Positions 20,175 through 29,169 of a stretch of DNA of 64,000 bases are shown here, one piece after another. The position numbers and the translations under genes are program-made. The stretch lies in NCBI RefSeq assembly GCF_024758705.1, contig NZ_CP096971.1, positions 434,001 to 498,000 on the forward strand. The letters run 5' to 3'. The notes under the pieces are model-generated. The model did no database searches and was not told where the DNA came from. It saw only the letters and a program-made list of their open reading frames with translations. This DNA is from Sphingomonas sp. SUN019 (lineage in GTDB: Bacteria; Pseudomonadota; Alphaproteobacteria; Sphingomonadales; Sphingomonadaceae). The stretch's first letter is position 1, and every line of letters starts with the position of its first letter.

Positions 20175-21632
20175 ATGAGCGACACGATTCTGGTTATCGA
20201 CGAAGGCACCACGTCCACCCGCGCGATGCTGTTCTCCCCCGACGGAGAATGCCTGGCGAGCGAACAGACCGAGCTGGAACAGCATTATCCGCGCGCCGGC
20301 TGGATCGAACATGACGCGGGCGAGATCTGGCGCAAAACGTTGCGTGTGGCGGGCGCGATGGTGGCGCAAGCCGGCGGCCCCTCGCGGATCGCGGCGATCG
20401 GCATCACCAATCAGCGCGAGACGATCGTATTCTGGGACCGGACGACCGGCGAACCGCTGGCCCCCGCGATCGTCTGGCAGGACCGACGCACCGCGGACAC
20501 CTGCCGGGCTTTGCGCGACGCCGGGCATGAGGAACTGGTGCAGCGCAAGACCGGTCTTTTGCTCGACCCGTATTTTTCCGGCTCGAAGATCGGCTGGGCG
20601 TTGAGGGAATGGCCGCAACTGAAGGCCGCGGGCGACCGGCTGGCGATCGGTACGGTCGAAAGCTGGCTGGTGTGGAATTTGACCGGCGCGCACGTCACCG
20701 ACGCGTCGAACGCCAGCCGCACGCAATTGATGACGCTGGACGGCGGCTGGGACGACGAACTCTGCGACCTGTTCGGCGTGCCTCGATCGGCGCTGCCCGA
20801 GATCGTCGATTGCGCCGGGCGGTTCGGCGAAACCACCTTGTTCGGCGACGCGATCCCGATCTGCGGCATGGCGGGGGACCAGCAGGCGGCGACGATCGGC
20901 CAGGGCTGCCTGGCGGTCGGCGATACGAAGGCGACGTTCGGCACCGGCGCGTTCGTTCTGACGCAGGCGGGTACGACCCCGCCGACATCGGACCATCGCT
21001 TGCTCTCCACCATCGCGTGGCAGCTTGGCGGCAAGCGGCATTACGCGCTGGAAGGATCGGTTTTCGTTGCAGGCAGTCTGATCAAATGGCTGCGCGATTC
21101 GGTCGGGCTGATCGGCGATGCGGCCGAGACCGCCGCACTGGCGCGATCGGTCGACGATAATGGCGGGGTGTATCTGGTCCCCGCACTCTCCGGCCTCGGC
21201 GCGCCGTGGTGGGAACCCGACGCCCGCGCCGCGATCACCGGCCTCAGCTTCGCCAATGGGAAAGCGCATATCGTCCGCGCCGCGCTGGAGGCGATGGCGC
21301 ACCAGGTGCACGACCTGAAAGCCGCCTTCGCCGCCGATGGTCAAGACTGGAACGTCCTGCGCATCGATGGCGGCATGGTCGCCAACGACTGGATGGCGCA
21401 GGATCTAGCCGACATGCTCGGCCTGACGGTCGAGCGCCCGAAATTCGCCGAAACGACTGCGCTCGGCGCGGCGATGCTGGCCGGGGTCGGCTGCGGCATG
21501 TTCGCGGGCCTGGAGGCGGCGGGGACGATGCGCGGCGCGGTGGAGACGTTCGAGCCGACGATGAACGCTGAGGCGCGCGATGTACGGCTGTCGGGCTGGA
21601 AGGCGGCGGTGGAACGCGTGGTCAGCGCTTAG
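20175..21632 (+). CDS. glpK: Glycerol kinase
   Basis: This enzyme phosphorylates glycerol to sn-glycerol 3-phosphate in the cytoplasm. From the ATG at 20175 the product has 485 residues of the FGGY sugar-kinase family. The N-terminal phosphate loop is DEGTTSTRAML. Glycerol-contact motifs include TNQRETIVFWDR and IVWQDRRTAD. The FGGY signature regions are TFGTGAFVLTQAG and GLSFANGKAHIVRAALEAMAHQVHDL. The length is near the usual 495-505. A GTG three codons upstream (20166) is possible. No glpF or glpD is adjacent, so it stands alone; a family F repeat follows it. Confidence 0.95.
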   Translation: MSDTILVIDEGTTSTRAMLFSPDGECLASEQTELEQHYPRAGWIEHDAGEIWRKTLRVAGAMVAQAGGPSRIAAIGITNQRETIVFWDRTTGEPLAPAIVWQDRRTADTCRALRDAGHEELVQRKTGLLLDPYFSGSKIGWALREWPQLKAAGDRLAIGTVESWLVWNLTGAHVTDASNASRTQLMTLDGGWDDELCDLFGVPRSALPEIVDCAGRFGETTLFGDAIPICGMAGDQQAATIGQGCLAVGDTKATFGTGAFVLTQAGTTPPTSDHRLLSTIAWQLGGKRHYALEGSVFVAGSLIKWLRDSVGLIGDAAETAALARSVDDNGGVYLVPALSGLGAPWWEPDARAAITGLSFANGKAHIVRAALEAMAHQVHDLKAAFAADGQDWNVLRIDGGMVANDWMAQDLADMLGLTVERPKFAETTALGAAMLAGVGCGMFAGLEAAGTMRGAVETFEPTMNAEARDVRLSGWKAAVERVVSA

Positions 21633-21656
21633 AGCCGGATCACATCGGTTGAGATC

Positions 21657-21736
21657 GTCATTGCGAGGAGCGACGCGACGCGGCAACCCAGCGTGGCGCG
21701 CGCGACCCTGGGTTGCTTCGCTTCGCTCGCAATGAC
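21657..21736. repeat. Inverted repeat, family F
   Basis: Left arm GTCATTGCGAGGAGCGACGC...GCAACCCA and right arm TGGGTTGCTTCGCTTCGCTCGCAATGAC pair imperfectly. It lies between the convergent glpK and Crp/Fnr genes, where both transcripts would end. Confidence 0.8.
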
Positions 21737-21749
21737 CGCGTCGTTCAAC

Positions 21750-22481
21750 TCAACTCGCCGCCCACGGACCCTCTTCCAGATACAGATAGTCCGGATCGAA
21801 CTCGCCCAATCGCACCAGCGCTGCGCGGTCGATGATCTGCACCTTGCCACGCGCCACGTCCGCCAGCCCGTCCTCACGCAGCTTGCGCAGCGTCCGGTTG
21901 ACGTGAACACTGGTCAGCCCGCACGCCTCGCCGATATCCTGCTGCGTCAGCGGAAGCGCATAAACCCCATTTTCCGCGCGGCCGGTCGCCGCCATCCGGT
22001 CATGCGTCTCGCACAGGAAGTGCGCGATCCGGCCCCCGGCGTCGAGACGTCCGAGCCGGAAAATCCACTCGCGATGCAGCGCCGCATCCAGCAGCGTCGA
22101 AAACCACAGCATCCGCGCAAGATTGGGATAATCGCGCACGATCGCATCGAGCCGCTCATGCGGAACGCACGCGATGCGCGATTCGCTCAGCGTCGCGACG
22201 TCGTGGTCCAGCCGTTGCAGCGGATAGCCGTGCAGGTCGACAAAATCGCCCGGCACCTGATACGCCACCAGTTGCCGGTATCCATCGCGCGCGTCCATGT
22301 ACCGGCACATCGTCCCCGACAGCAGCAACGTGCTGTAGTGGACCCGATCACCGCGCCGAATGACGATTTTCCGCGCGGGTACCGTCTTCACGTCCTCGAC
22401 CGACGCCTCAAGCACTGCCTTTTCTTCCGCGGTCATCGCGGAACGTCGCCGGCCCCGCAGAAAGTCTGTCGTCACGGACAT
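21750..22481 (-). CDS. Crp/Fnr-family transcriptional regulator
   Basis: This is a 243-residue regulator with an N-terminal cyclic-nucleotide-binding-like beta-barrel (about 25-140: IVIRRGDRVHYSTLLLSGTMCRY; VPGDFVDLHG). A dimerisation helix and a C-terminal winged helix follow (about 165-225: LTQQDIGEACGLTSVHVNRTLRKLREDGL). I see no Fnr-type N-terminal Cys cluster, and the cAMP-contact residues are not clearly kept, so the ligand is unknown. The ATG at 22481 is preferred because AAGGGG lies 7 bp upstream. It is 25 bp downstream of an acyl-CoA ligase gene on the same strand and may be co-transcribed with it. Confidence 0.9.
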   Translation of the reverse strand: MSVTTDFLRGRRRSAMTAEEKAVLEASVEDVKTVPARKIVIRRGDRVHYSTLLLSGTMCRYMDARDGYRQLVAYQVPGDFVDLHGYPLQRLDHDVATLSESRIACVPHERLDAIVRDYPNLARMLWFSTLLDAALHREWIFRLGRLDAGGRIAHFLCETHDRMAATGRAENGVYALPLTQQDIGEACGLTSVHVNRTLRKLREDGLADVARGKVQIIDRAALVRLGEFDPDYLYLEEGPWAAS

Positions 22482-22506
22482 CTGTTCACCCCTTGTACGC
22501 AGCGCT

Positions 22507-24252
22507 TTACGCCGCGACACGGTCCTCGAACAAGACCTTCAAATCGCGCTTCAGTATCTTGCCGTTGGCGTTGCGCGGTAGTGTGTCCGCGACGAAGCGG
22601 ATCGCGACCGGCGTCTTGAATACCGCGAGCCGCTCGCGCACCCACGCCTGCAGCTCCGCCTCGGTCGCGCTGCACCCCGGACATAGATGGACGACCGCCG
22701 CGGGTTCCTCCCCCAATATCCGGTGCGGCAGCCCGATCAGCGCGCAATCGGTGACCGCGGGATGCGCGTAGAGCACGTTCTCCACCTCGGTCGAATAGAT
22801 GTTCTCGCCACCGCGGATGATCATGTCCTTCGCGCGGTCCAGGATATAGACGAACCCTTCCTCATCGACGCGCCCCAGATCGCCGGTCCGCACCCAGCCG
22901 TCGACGAACGTCTCCGCCGACGCCTCCGGCTTGTTCCAATACCCCACGACGGTCATCGGCCCGCGTATCCACAGCTCTCCGATTTCGCCGGGTGGCAGTT
23001 CACGCCCGTCCTCGTCGGTCACCTTAACATCCGCCACCGCCGCGGGCAGCCCCGCGCTGTCCGGCCGGTTGAGATAATCTTCCGCCGAATTGGACGTGAC
23101 CGTCGCCATCGTCTCGGTCATCCCCCACCCGTTCCCCGGCAGCGCCCCGAATTCCTGATAGATGCGCCGCACCAGTTCGGGCGCGGACGGCGCACCGCCA
23201 TAAGCGATCGCCTCCAGGCTGGAGAGATCGTAGTTCGCGCGTTCGGGATGCTCCAGAATTTGCCATGCGATCGTCGGCACCCCACCGGTGATATGCACCT
23301 TTTCGCGCTCGATGATTTCCATGCCCCGCAATGCGTCCCATTTGCGCATGTAGATCATCGTGCCGCCGCTCGCGATTGCGCCCATCATTCCTGCCGAACA
23401 GGCGGTGACGTGAAACATCGGCACGACGATCAACTGCGTCCGTGGCGTCGGCTCAGGGATCGGCGCACCGCGTCGCAAGTAGCTACGTGCGCCCGAATAC
23501 CCGCTCGTATGGATGTTGGTCAGCATGTTGCGATGCGTGCCCAGCGCACCCTTCGGATGGCCCGTCGTCCCGCTGGTGTAGAAAATGGTCGCATGATCGT
23601 CGGGTGCGATCTCGGCGGGGGGCAGCGCGGCGTCGGGCAGGCGATGCCAGTCGTGCGGCGTGCCGATCAAATCCTCCAGCCGCGACGCCGCCCCCTCCAC
23701 CGGGGTGCTGGAACGCGAAACATAGACGTGCTCGATCCCCGCCAGCTTCGCATAGTGATCCGCCAGCCGCGCATGGCGCTCGTCATCCACGAACAACAGC
23801 CGCGCGCCCGAATCGGCGAGGCCGTATTCAAGCTCCGCCCCGGTCCACCACGCATTCAGCGGCACGACGATCGCGCCGATCGACACCACTGCAAAGAAGA
23901 TCGCAGGAAACTCTGGCAGGTTGCGCATCGCGATCGCCACGCGGTCGCCCTTCCCCACCCCGCGCCGTACCAGATCGGCCGCGATCCCCGCCATTGCGCG
24001 GTAATTCGCCTCATACGAAACGCGTTCGTCCTCATAGATCGTAAACAGCGCGTCGCCGTGCGCGCGCGACGCCTCGACCAGCCAGCGCAACGACGGTGGG
24101 CAATTCCTCCACACCCGCGTCGGCACGCCGCGAATCTCGACCGTCTCCATCTCGAACTTCGCGCCCGGCGCGGTCAGTATCGCCTTCGCCTCGTCCAGCC
24201 CCATCGCAGGCCAGGACGGGTCCAGCGCAACCAGCATTTCGGTATCCACCAA
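22507..24252 (-). CDS. AMP-forming acyl-CoA ligase
   Basis: This class I adenylate-forming enzyme activates a carboxylic acid to its acyl-AMP and then acyl-CoA. The 581 residues carry all core motifs: the P-loop YTSGTTGHPKG, GNGWGMTETMATVT, the ATP-ribose Asp in RTGDLGRVDEEGF, GGENIYSTEVENVL, and the C-terminal catalytic Lys in NGKILKRDLK. The start is TTG (24252) or the next-codon GTG, both served by GAGAGG just upstream; the first ATG is five codons in. The substrate is unknown, but long-chain or cyclic aliphatic acids fit the surrounding acyl-CoA genes. Confidence 0.92.
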   Translation of the reverse strand: MVDTEMLVALDPSWPAMGLDEAKAILTAPGAKFEMETVEIRGVPTRVWRNCPPSLRWLVEASRAHGDALFTIYEDERVSYEANYRAMAGIAADLVRRGVGKGDRVAIAMRNLPEFPAIFFAVVSIGAIVVPLNAWWTGAELEYGLADSGARLLFVDDERHARLADHYAKLAGIEHVYVSRSSTPVEGAASRLEDLIGTPHDWHRLPDAALPPAEIAPDDHATIFYTSGTTGHPKGALGTHRNMLTNIHTSGYSGARSYLRRGAPIPEPTPRTQLIVVPMFHVTACSAGMMGAIASGGTMIYMRKWDALRGMEIIEREKVHITGGVPTIAWQILEHPERANYDLSSLEAIAYGGAPSAPELVRRIYQEFGALPGNGWGMTETMATVTSNSAEDYLNRPDSAGLPAAVADVKVTDEDGRELPPGEIGELWIRGPMTVVGYWNKPEASAETFVDGWVRTGDLGRVDEEGFVYILDRAKDMIIRGGENIYSTEVENVLYAHPAVTDCALIGLPHRILGEEPAAVVHLCPGCSATEAELQAWVRERLAVFKTPVAIRFVADTLPRNANGKILKRDLKVLFEDRVAA

Positions 24253-24362
24253 CGCATCCTCTCGGGGTTTTCTGAATGTCGGGTTCGAGGTTAGAGTTGA
24301 TTCCGCCAGCGCTCAAGGCGATAGGGTCCGGCAATGTTTAGAAGCAGGGGTATGGAGAGGCC

Positions 24363-25586
24363 ATGAAGATCGCAAAGCCCGAGAAGCACGGATTCGACGG
24401 CAAGCGGCTGGCCACAATCGATACCTTCCTTAAAGGTCGCTATCTCGATTCGGGCGAGTTCGCGAACGCGCAATTGCTCGTCGCGCGCGATGACGAGATC
24501 GTACATTTCTCCAGCGCCGGGGCCGCGCGCGAAGGCAAGAAGAAGCCGATCGACGAAGGCTCGCTGTTCCGCATCGCGTCGATGACCAAGCCGATCACCT
24601 CGGTCGCGTTCATGATGCTGGTCGAGGAAGCGAAGGTCGCGCTCGACACCCCGGTCCACCACGTCCTGCCCGAATTCAAGCGCGTTGGCGTCTATAACGG
24701 CGGCGGCGCGGGCGTGCCGTTCGTGACGAAGCCGACCGACGAGCCGATGCGCATGGTCGACCTGCTGCGCCACACCGCGGGCCTCACTTACGGCTTCCAG
24801 AACCGCTCCAACATCGACGCCGCGCATCGCGAGACGAAGCTGGAGAACTGGCACGGCAACCACGATCTCGATTCTTTCGTGGCCGAACTCGCGAAGCTGC
24901 CGCTCGAATTTTCGCCCGGCACCAGCTGGAATTACTCGGTCGCGACCGATGTGCTCGGCGCGGTGGTGCAGCGCGTGTCGGGGATGCCGCTCGACGAATT
25001 CTTCCGCACGCGCATCTTCGCCCCGCTGAAGATGGACGACACGTTCTTCACCGTGCCCGCGGACAAGGTCGATCGGCTGACCGATTGCTACACCTTCCTC
25101 CCCGAAAAGGGCCGGACGATGTTCGACCGCGCGGACGAGAGCATGTGGGCCGCGCCGTTCAAATTCCTGTCGGGCGGCGGCGGCCTCGTCTCGACCGCGC
25201 TCGACTATCACCGCTTCATCCGGATGTGCCTGAACGGCGGCGAGTTGGACGGCGCGCGCATCCTTGGCCGCAAGACGCTGCAGCTGATGACGCAGAACCA
25301 TTTGCCCGGCGGCGCGGACCTGTCGGCGATGTCGAAGTCGCTGTTCAGCGAGACGCAGAATGCCGGCACCGGCTTCGGCCTCGGCTTCGCGGTCACGATC
25401 GACGTCGCGCGGTCTATGATGCCGGGCAGCGTCGGCGAATATTATTGGGGCGGCATGTTCAACACCGCCTTCTTCATCGACCCCGTAGAACGGGTGAGCA
25501 TGGTGTTCATGACGCAGCTCAGCCCCTCGATGATCTACCCGATCCGCCGCGAACTGAAGACGATGATCTATGCGGCGATGAATTAG
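24363..25586 (+). CDS. Serine hydrolase of the class C beta-lactamase / esterase family
   Basis: This is a 407-residue penicillin-binding-like hydrolase, probably an esterase rather than a resistance enzyme. The nucleophile motif SxxK is SMTK (about residue 74) and the second motif is YSV (WNYSVATDVLG). No export signal is seen, unlike true AmpC, so it is probably cytoplasmic. GGAGAGGCC precedes the ATG. In acyl-CoA catabolic clusters such proteins often hydrolyse esters or lactones that feed the pathway. It starts the long plus-strand series that continues with the fadJ-like gene, and it is divergent from the ligase gene. Confidence 0.88.
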   Translation: MKIAKPEKHGFDGKRLATIDTFLKGRYLDSGEFANAQLLVARDDEIVHFSSAGAAREGKKKPIDEGSLFRIASMTKPITSVAFMMLVEEAKVALDTPVHHVLPEFKRVGVYNGGGAGVPFVTKPTDEPMRMVDLLRHTAGLTYGFQNRSNIDAAHRETKLENWHGNHDLDSFVAELAKLPLEFSPGTSWNYSVATDVLGAVVQRVSGMPLDEFFRTRIFAPLKMDDTFFTVPADKVDRLTDCYTFLPEKGRTMFDRADESMWAAPFKFLSGGGGLVSTALDYHRFIRMCLNGGELDGARILGRKTLQLMTQNHLPGGADLSAMSKSLFSETQNAGTGFGLGFAVTIDVARSMMPGSVGEYYWGGMFNTAFFIDPVERVSMVFMTQLSPSMIYPIRRELKTMIYAAMN

Positions 25587-25587
25587 C

Positions 25588-25676
25588 GTCGTCCCCGCGC
25601 ACGCGGGGACCCATCTCCCGCCGCGTCCACATGCGGCGCGCGCACGAGATGGGTTCCCGCTTTCGCGAGAATGACG
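25588..25676. repeat. Inverted repeat, family A, copy 2
   Basis: The arms GTCGTCCCCGCGCACGCGG...CCCATCTC and GAGATGGGTTCCCGCTTTCG...AATGAC pair at about 24 of 30 positions. It fills most of the gap between the serine hydrolase and the fadJ-like gene, starting 2 bp after a stop codon. It is the same family as the copy inside gspE. Confidence 0.85.
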
Positions 25677-25703
25677 AAACAGAATGCTAGGAGACCGAAG
25701 ACA

Positions 25704-27716
25704 ATGACCTTCCCCGTCCGCACCGAACGCCACGACGACGTGCTCGTCATCATCTCCGACAGCCCGCCCGTGAACGCGCTGGGCGCAGACGTCCGTGAAG
25801 GCTTGAAAGCGGGCTTCGAGGAAGGCCTGAACGACGCATCGATCAAGGCGATCGTCCTGCGCTGCGACGGCAAGACCTTTTTCGCAGGCGCCGACATCAC
25901 TGAATTCGGCAAACCCCCGCGCGGCCCCGGCCTGCACGAGGTGCTCGACGCGATGGACAAGGCCGACAAGCCGATCGTCGCCGCGATCCACGGCACGGCG
26001 CTCGGCGGTGGCTGCGAAACCGCGCTCGCGTGCCATTACCGCGTCGCCGTTCCCTCCGCGGTGCTCGGCACGCCCGAGGTGAAGCTGGGCCTGCTCCCCG
26101 GCGCGGGCGGCACGCAGCGTCTGCCGCGGCTGGTCGGCGTGAAGGCTGCGCTGGAAATGGTCGCGATCGGCGATCCGGTCCCGGCGAAGAAGGCCGCCGA
26201 AATCGGGCTGGTCGACCGCGTCGTCGGCGAGGATAGCCTGGAAGCCGACGCCATCGCCTTCGCGCGCGAACAAATCGGCAAACCCGTCCCCCGTATCAGC
26301 GAAAAAACCGCCACCGCCGACCCGGAAGCGGTGGAAGCATTCCGCAAGGCCAACGCGCGGAAAATGCGCGGCTTCGACGCGCCCGAAGCCAACATCCGCT
26401 GCGTCGAAGCGGCAACCGACCGCCCCTTCGCCGAGGGCATGAAGTTCGAGCGCGAAGAGTTCATGAAACTGATGATGGGCACGCAATCCGCCGCCCAGCG
26501 CCATCTGTTCTTCGCCGAGCGTCAGGCCGCGAAGATCGACGACATCGACCCCAAGACCACCACGCTCCGCCCCATCAACAAAGTCGGCGTGATCGGCGCG
26601 GGCACGATGGGCGGCGGGATCAGCATGAATTTCCTCTCCGCGGGGATCGCGGTGACGATCGTCGAGATGCAGCAGGACGCGCTCGACCGCGGCACCGGCG
26701 TGATGCGCAAGAATTACGAGGCCTCCGCCGCCAAGGGCCGGATCAAGCCCGACGCGCCCGATAAGGCGATGGGCCTGCTGACCCCCACGCTCAGCCTCGA
26801 CGACCTCGCCGACTGCGACCTCATCATCGAGGCGGTGTATGAGAATATGGACGTGAAGAAGGAACTGTTCGGTAAGCTCGACAAGATCGCCAAGCCCGGT
26901 GCGATCCTCGCGTCTAACACGTCCTACCTGAACGTGGATGAAATCGCCGCCAGCACCTCGCGCCCCGAGGATGTCGTCGGGATGCACTTCTTCTCCCCCG
27001 CCAACGTGATGAAACTGCTGGAGGTCGTGCGCGGCGAGAAGACCGCGAAGGACGTGCTCGCGACGGTCATGGCGCTGGCCAAGAAGATCAGAAAGGTCGC
27101 GGTCGTCGCTGGCGTCACCCACGGCTTCATCGGCAACCGCATGCTCTCCCCGCGCCAGCAGGAAGCGAACAAATTGCTGATGGAGGGCGCGACGCCCGAA
27201 CAGATCGACAAGGTCCACGTCGATTTCGGGATGCCGATGGGGCCGTTCCAGATGGCCGACCTCGCCGGGGTCGACATCGGCTGGCACCGCGATCCGACCC
27301 GCGTTGAGAGCATCCGCGATGCGCTCGCCGCCGAAGGCCGCTGGGGCCAGAAGAAGCAGGCCGGGTTCTACGATTACGACGAAAAGCGGAACCCCACCCC
27401 CTCCCCCCGCGTCGCCGAGATCATCGAGGATTTCCGCAGCAAATCGAACATGGCCAAGCGCGACATCACCGATCAGGAAATCGTCGAACGCACGCTCTAT
27501 CCGATGGTCAACGAAGGCGCGCTGATCCTGGAAGAAGGCAAGGCGCAGCGCGCGTCGGACGTCGATGTGGTGTGGATCTACGGCTACGGCTGGCCCGTCT
27601 ATCGCGGCGGCCCGATGTTCTGGGCGAAGACCGAAGGGTATGAGAAGGTCGTCGCGGGGCTGGAGAAGCACGGCTTCAAGGTCGCGCAGACGTTGAAGGA
27701 CGGGACGGTGAAGTGA
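25704..27716 (+). CDS. FadJ-type bifunctional enoyl-CoA hydratase / 3-hydroxyacyl-CoA dehydrogenase
   Basis: This protein carries out two successive beta-oxidation steps. From the ATG at 25704 it has 670 residues. The N-terminal crotonase domain (about 1-190) keeps both catalytic Glu positions (GGGCETAL and [19 protein letters not shown]). The NAD-binding dehydrogenase domain starts near 293 ([21 protein letters not shown]) and keeps the His in [20 protein letters not shown]. The C-terminal domain follows ([10 protein letters not shown]). It lacks a linked thiolase gene here. The start ATG has AGGAGA 10 bp upstream; eleven further codons upstream belong to the repeat. It is the clearest generic beta-oxidation gene in the cluster. 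Confidence 0.94.
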   Translation: MTFPVRTERHDDVLVIISDSPPVNALGADVREGLKAGFEEGLNDASIKAIVLRCDGKTFFAGADITEFGKPPRGPGLHEVLDAMDKADKPIVAAIHGTALGGGCETALACHYRVAVPSAVLGTPEVKLGLLPGAGGTQRLPRLVGVKAALEMVAIGDPVPAKKAAEIGLVDRVVGEDSLEADAIAFAREQIGKPVPRISEKTATADPEAVEAFRKANARKMRGFDAPEANIRCVEAATDRPFAEGMKFEREEFMKLMMGTQSAAQRHLFFAERQAAKIDDIDPKTTTLRPINKVGVIGAGTMGGGISMNFLSAGIAVTIVEMQQDALDRGTGVMRKNYEASAAKGRIKPDAPDKAMGLLTPTLSLDDLADCDLIIEAVYENMDVKKELFGKLDKIAKPGAILASNTSYLNVDEIAASTSRPEDVVGMHFFSPANVMKLLEVVRGEKTAKDVLATVMALAKKIRKVAVVAGVTHGFIGNRMLSPRQQEANKLLMEGATPEQIDKVHVDFGMPMGPFQMADLAGVDIGWHRDPTRVESIRDALAAEGRWGQKKQAGFYDYDEKRNPTPSPRVAEIIEDFRSKSNMAKRDITDQEIVERTLYPMVNEGALILEEGKAQRASDVDVVWIYGYGWPVYRGGPMFWAKTEGYEKVVAGLEKHGFKVAQTLKDGTVK

Positions 27717-27723
27717 ACAGAAT

Positions 27724-27856
27724 CTCCCTCTCCCCGCTTGCGGGGAGAGGGCAAGCGAGCGCAGCGAAGCGAGGGAGAGGGGCATGACGGATACGACGAC
27801 GATGCAACGAACTGCCCCTCTCCCCGGCCCTCTCCCCGCAAGCGGGGAGAGGGAGA
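27724..27856. repeat. Inverted repeat, family E, copy 1 (overlaps amidase start)
   Basis: Outer arms CTCCCTCTCCCCGCTTGCGG...GAGAGGG (27724-27751) and CCCTCTCCCCGCAAGCGGGG...GGGAG (27828-27855) pair almost perfectly. An inner GAGAGGGGC / GCCCCTCTC pair completes the element. The amidase Shine-Dalgarno, ATG and first ~24 codons lie inside it. Other copies are at 31521-31644 and 36919-37017. Confidence 0.9.
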
Positions 27857-29169
27857 AGTCGGCCCTAGAAACCGCGGCCGCGATCCGCGCGGGCGAAACC
27901 ACCGCGATCGCCGAAACCGAAGCCGCCATCGCGCGTATCGAATCCCGCGACAGTGACCTCAACGCGGTCGTCGTCCGCGACTTCGATAACGCGCGCAAGG
28001 CCGCCGCCGAGATGGACCAGCGTATCGCCGCGGGCTTCGACGGACCCCTGCTCGGCGTGCCGATGACGATCAAGGAATCGTTCGACATCGCCGGGCTGCC
28101 AACGACCTGGGGTTACGAGGAGCACCGAACGTTCATCGCGCGCGACGATGCGGTGATGGTCAAACGGCTGAAGGCCGCGGGCGCGATCCTGCTCGGCAAG
28201 ACCAACGTCCCCGTCGCACTCGCCGACCTCCAATCGATCAACCCGGTCTATGGCCGCACCCGCAACGCGGTCGACCAGTCACGCAGCGCAGGCGGGTCGT
28301 CGGGCGGCTCCGCGGTGGCGCTGGCATCCGGCATGGTCCCGCTGGAATACGGGTCCGACATCGGCGGTTCGATCCGCGTCCCCGCCGCGTTCAACGGGGT
28401 GTGGGGGCACAAGATCAGCTACGGCCTGATGACCGGCGAAGGCCATTATTTCCCCGACACCGACGGCGCGAAACCCGCGCTCAGCGTCATCGGACCGCTC
28501 GCGCGCGACGCCGACGATCTCGCCGTGGCGCTCGACATCGGGGCCGATTTCCCGATCCCACGCGCGCCGATCCGCAAACCCGGCGAATGGCGCATCCTGA
28601 TCCTGGCCGGTCACCCGATGGCCAAAGTGCAGGCGTCGATCGTTACCGCAATCGAAAACCTCGCCGCGGCGTTCGAGGCCGCGGGCGCGACCGTCGACCG
28701 CAGCAGCGACCTGCTCCCCGACCTTTCGCAGCAGCACCGCGATTATTGGGCGATGCTCAACATCGCGATCACCCGCGGCGTCCCCGTCGACGGCGGCGAA
28801 CCCGCGACGCTGGCGCATTGGTTCGACCTCGGCGATCGTCAGGCGCGCAACAAACGCGCGTGGAACCGCTTGTTCGACCAATACGACGCGGTGATCGCGC
28901 CCGCGCTGGGCGTCACCGCCTTCGCGCACGACGACACCCCGCTCGGCGACCGCAAGCTGACGATCGATGGCGCGGAAACGCCGTTCACGCACCAGTTCGT
29001 CTTCCCCGGCCTCGCGACCTTCCCGATGCTGCCCGCCACCTCGGTGCCCATCGGCCGCGATGCCGATGGCTTGCCGATCGGCGTGCAGGTCATCGCCGAC
29101 ACCTGGCGCGACCACACCGCCATCGCCATCGCCCGCGCGGCGCACGACCTCGTCTGGAGCAACACATGA
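27784..29169 (+). CDS. Amidase-signature family hydrolase
   Basis: This 461-residue amidase-signature enzyme hydrolyses a C-N amide bond. The Ser-cisSer-Lys triad is visible: Lys in GVPMTIKESFDIAG (about residue 99), cis-Ser in SAGGSSGGSAVA, and nucleophile Ser in SDIGGSIRVPAAF. The start is remarkable. The only start near the conserved N-terminus is the ATG at 27784, within a family E repeat that also gives its GGAG box. Residues about 11-24 are repeat-encoded (PLPGPLPASGEREK), and authentic homology begins at LETAAAIRAGETT. The stop overlaps the next gene (ATGA). Substrate unknown; it may free an acid that the adjacent dehydrogenases oxidise. Confidence 0.9.
   Translation: MTDTTTMQRTAPLPGPLPASGEREKSALETAAAIRAGETTAIAETEAAIARIESRDSDLNAVVVRDFDNARKAAAEMDQRIAAGFDGPLLGVPMTIKESFDIAGLPTTWGYEEHRTFIARDDAVMVKRLKAAGAILLGKTNVPVALADLQSINPVYGRTRNAVDQSRSAGGSSGGSAVALASGMVPLEYGSDIGGSIRVPAAFNGVWGHKISYGLMTGEGHYFPDTDGAKPALSVIGPLARDADDLAVALDIGADFPIPRAPIRKPGEWRILILAGHPMAKVQASIVTAIENLAAAFEAAGATVDRSSDLLPDLSQQHRDYWAMLNIAITRGVPVDGGEPATLAHWFDLGDRQARNKRAWNRLFDQYDAVIAPALGVTAFAHDDTPLGDRKLTIDGAETPFTHQFVFPGLATFPMLPATSVPIGRDADGLPIGVQVIADTWRDHTAIAIARAAHDLVWSNT

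Noticed and set aside
18876..21344. An 822-codon open frame on the minus strand across the AI-2E transporter and glpK
   Set aside because: It lies partly antisense to glpK and partly in another frame of the transporter gene; no domain is visible.
24363..25586. Antibiotic-resistance beta-lactamase
   Set aside because: The SxxK and YSV motifs are present, but there is no export signal and the context is catabolic, so an esterase-type hydrolase is more likely.
24291..28088. A 1265-codon open frame on the minus strand
   Set aside because: It runs antisense to the serine hydrolase and fadJ-like genes, crosses repeats, and its product (Arg/His/Asp-rich, no domain) is typical of GC-rich shadow frames.
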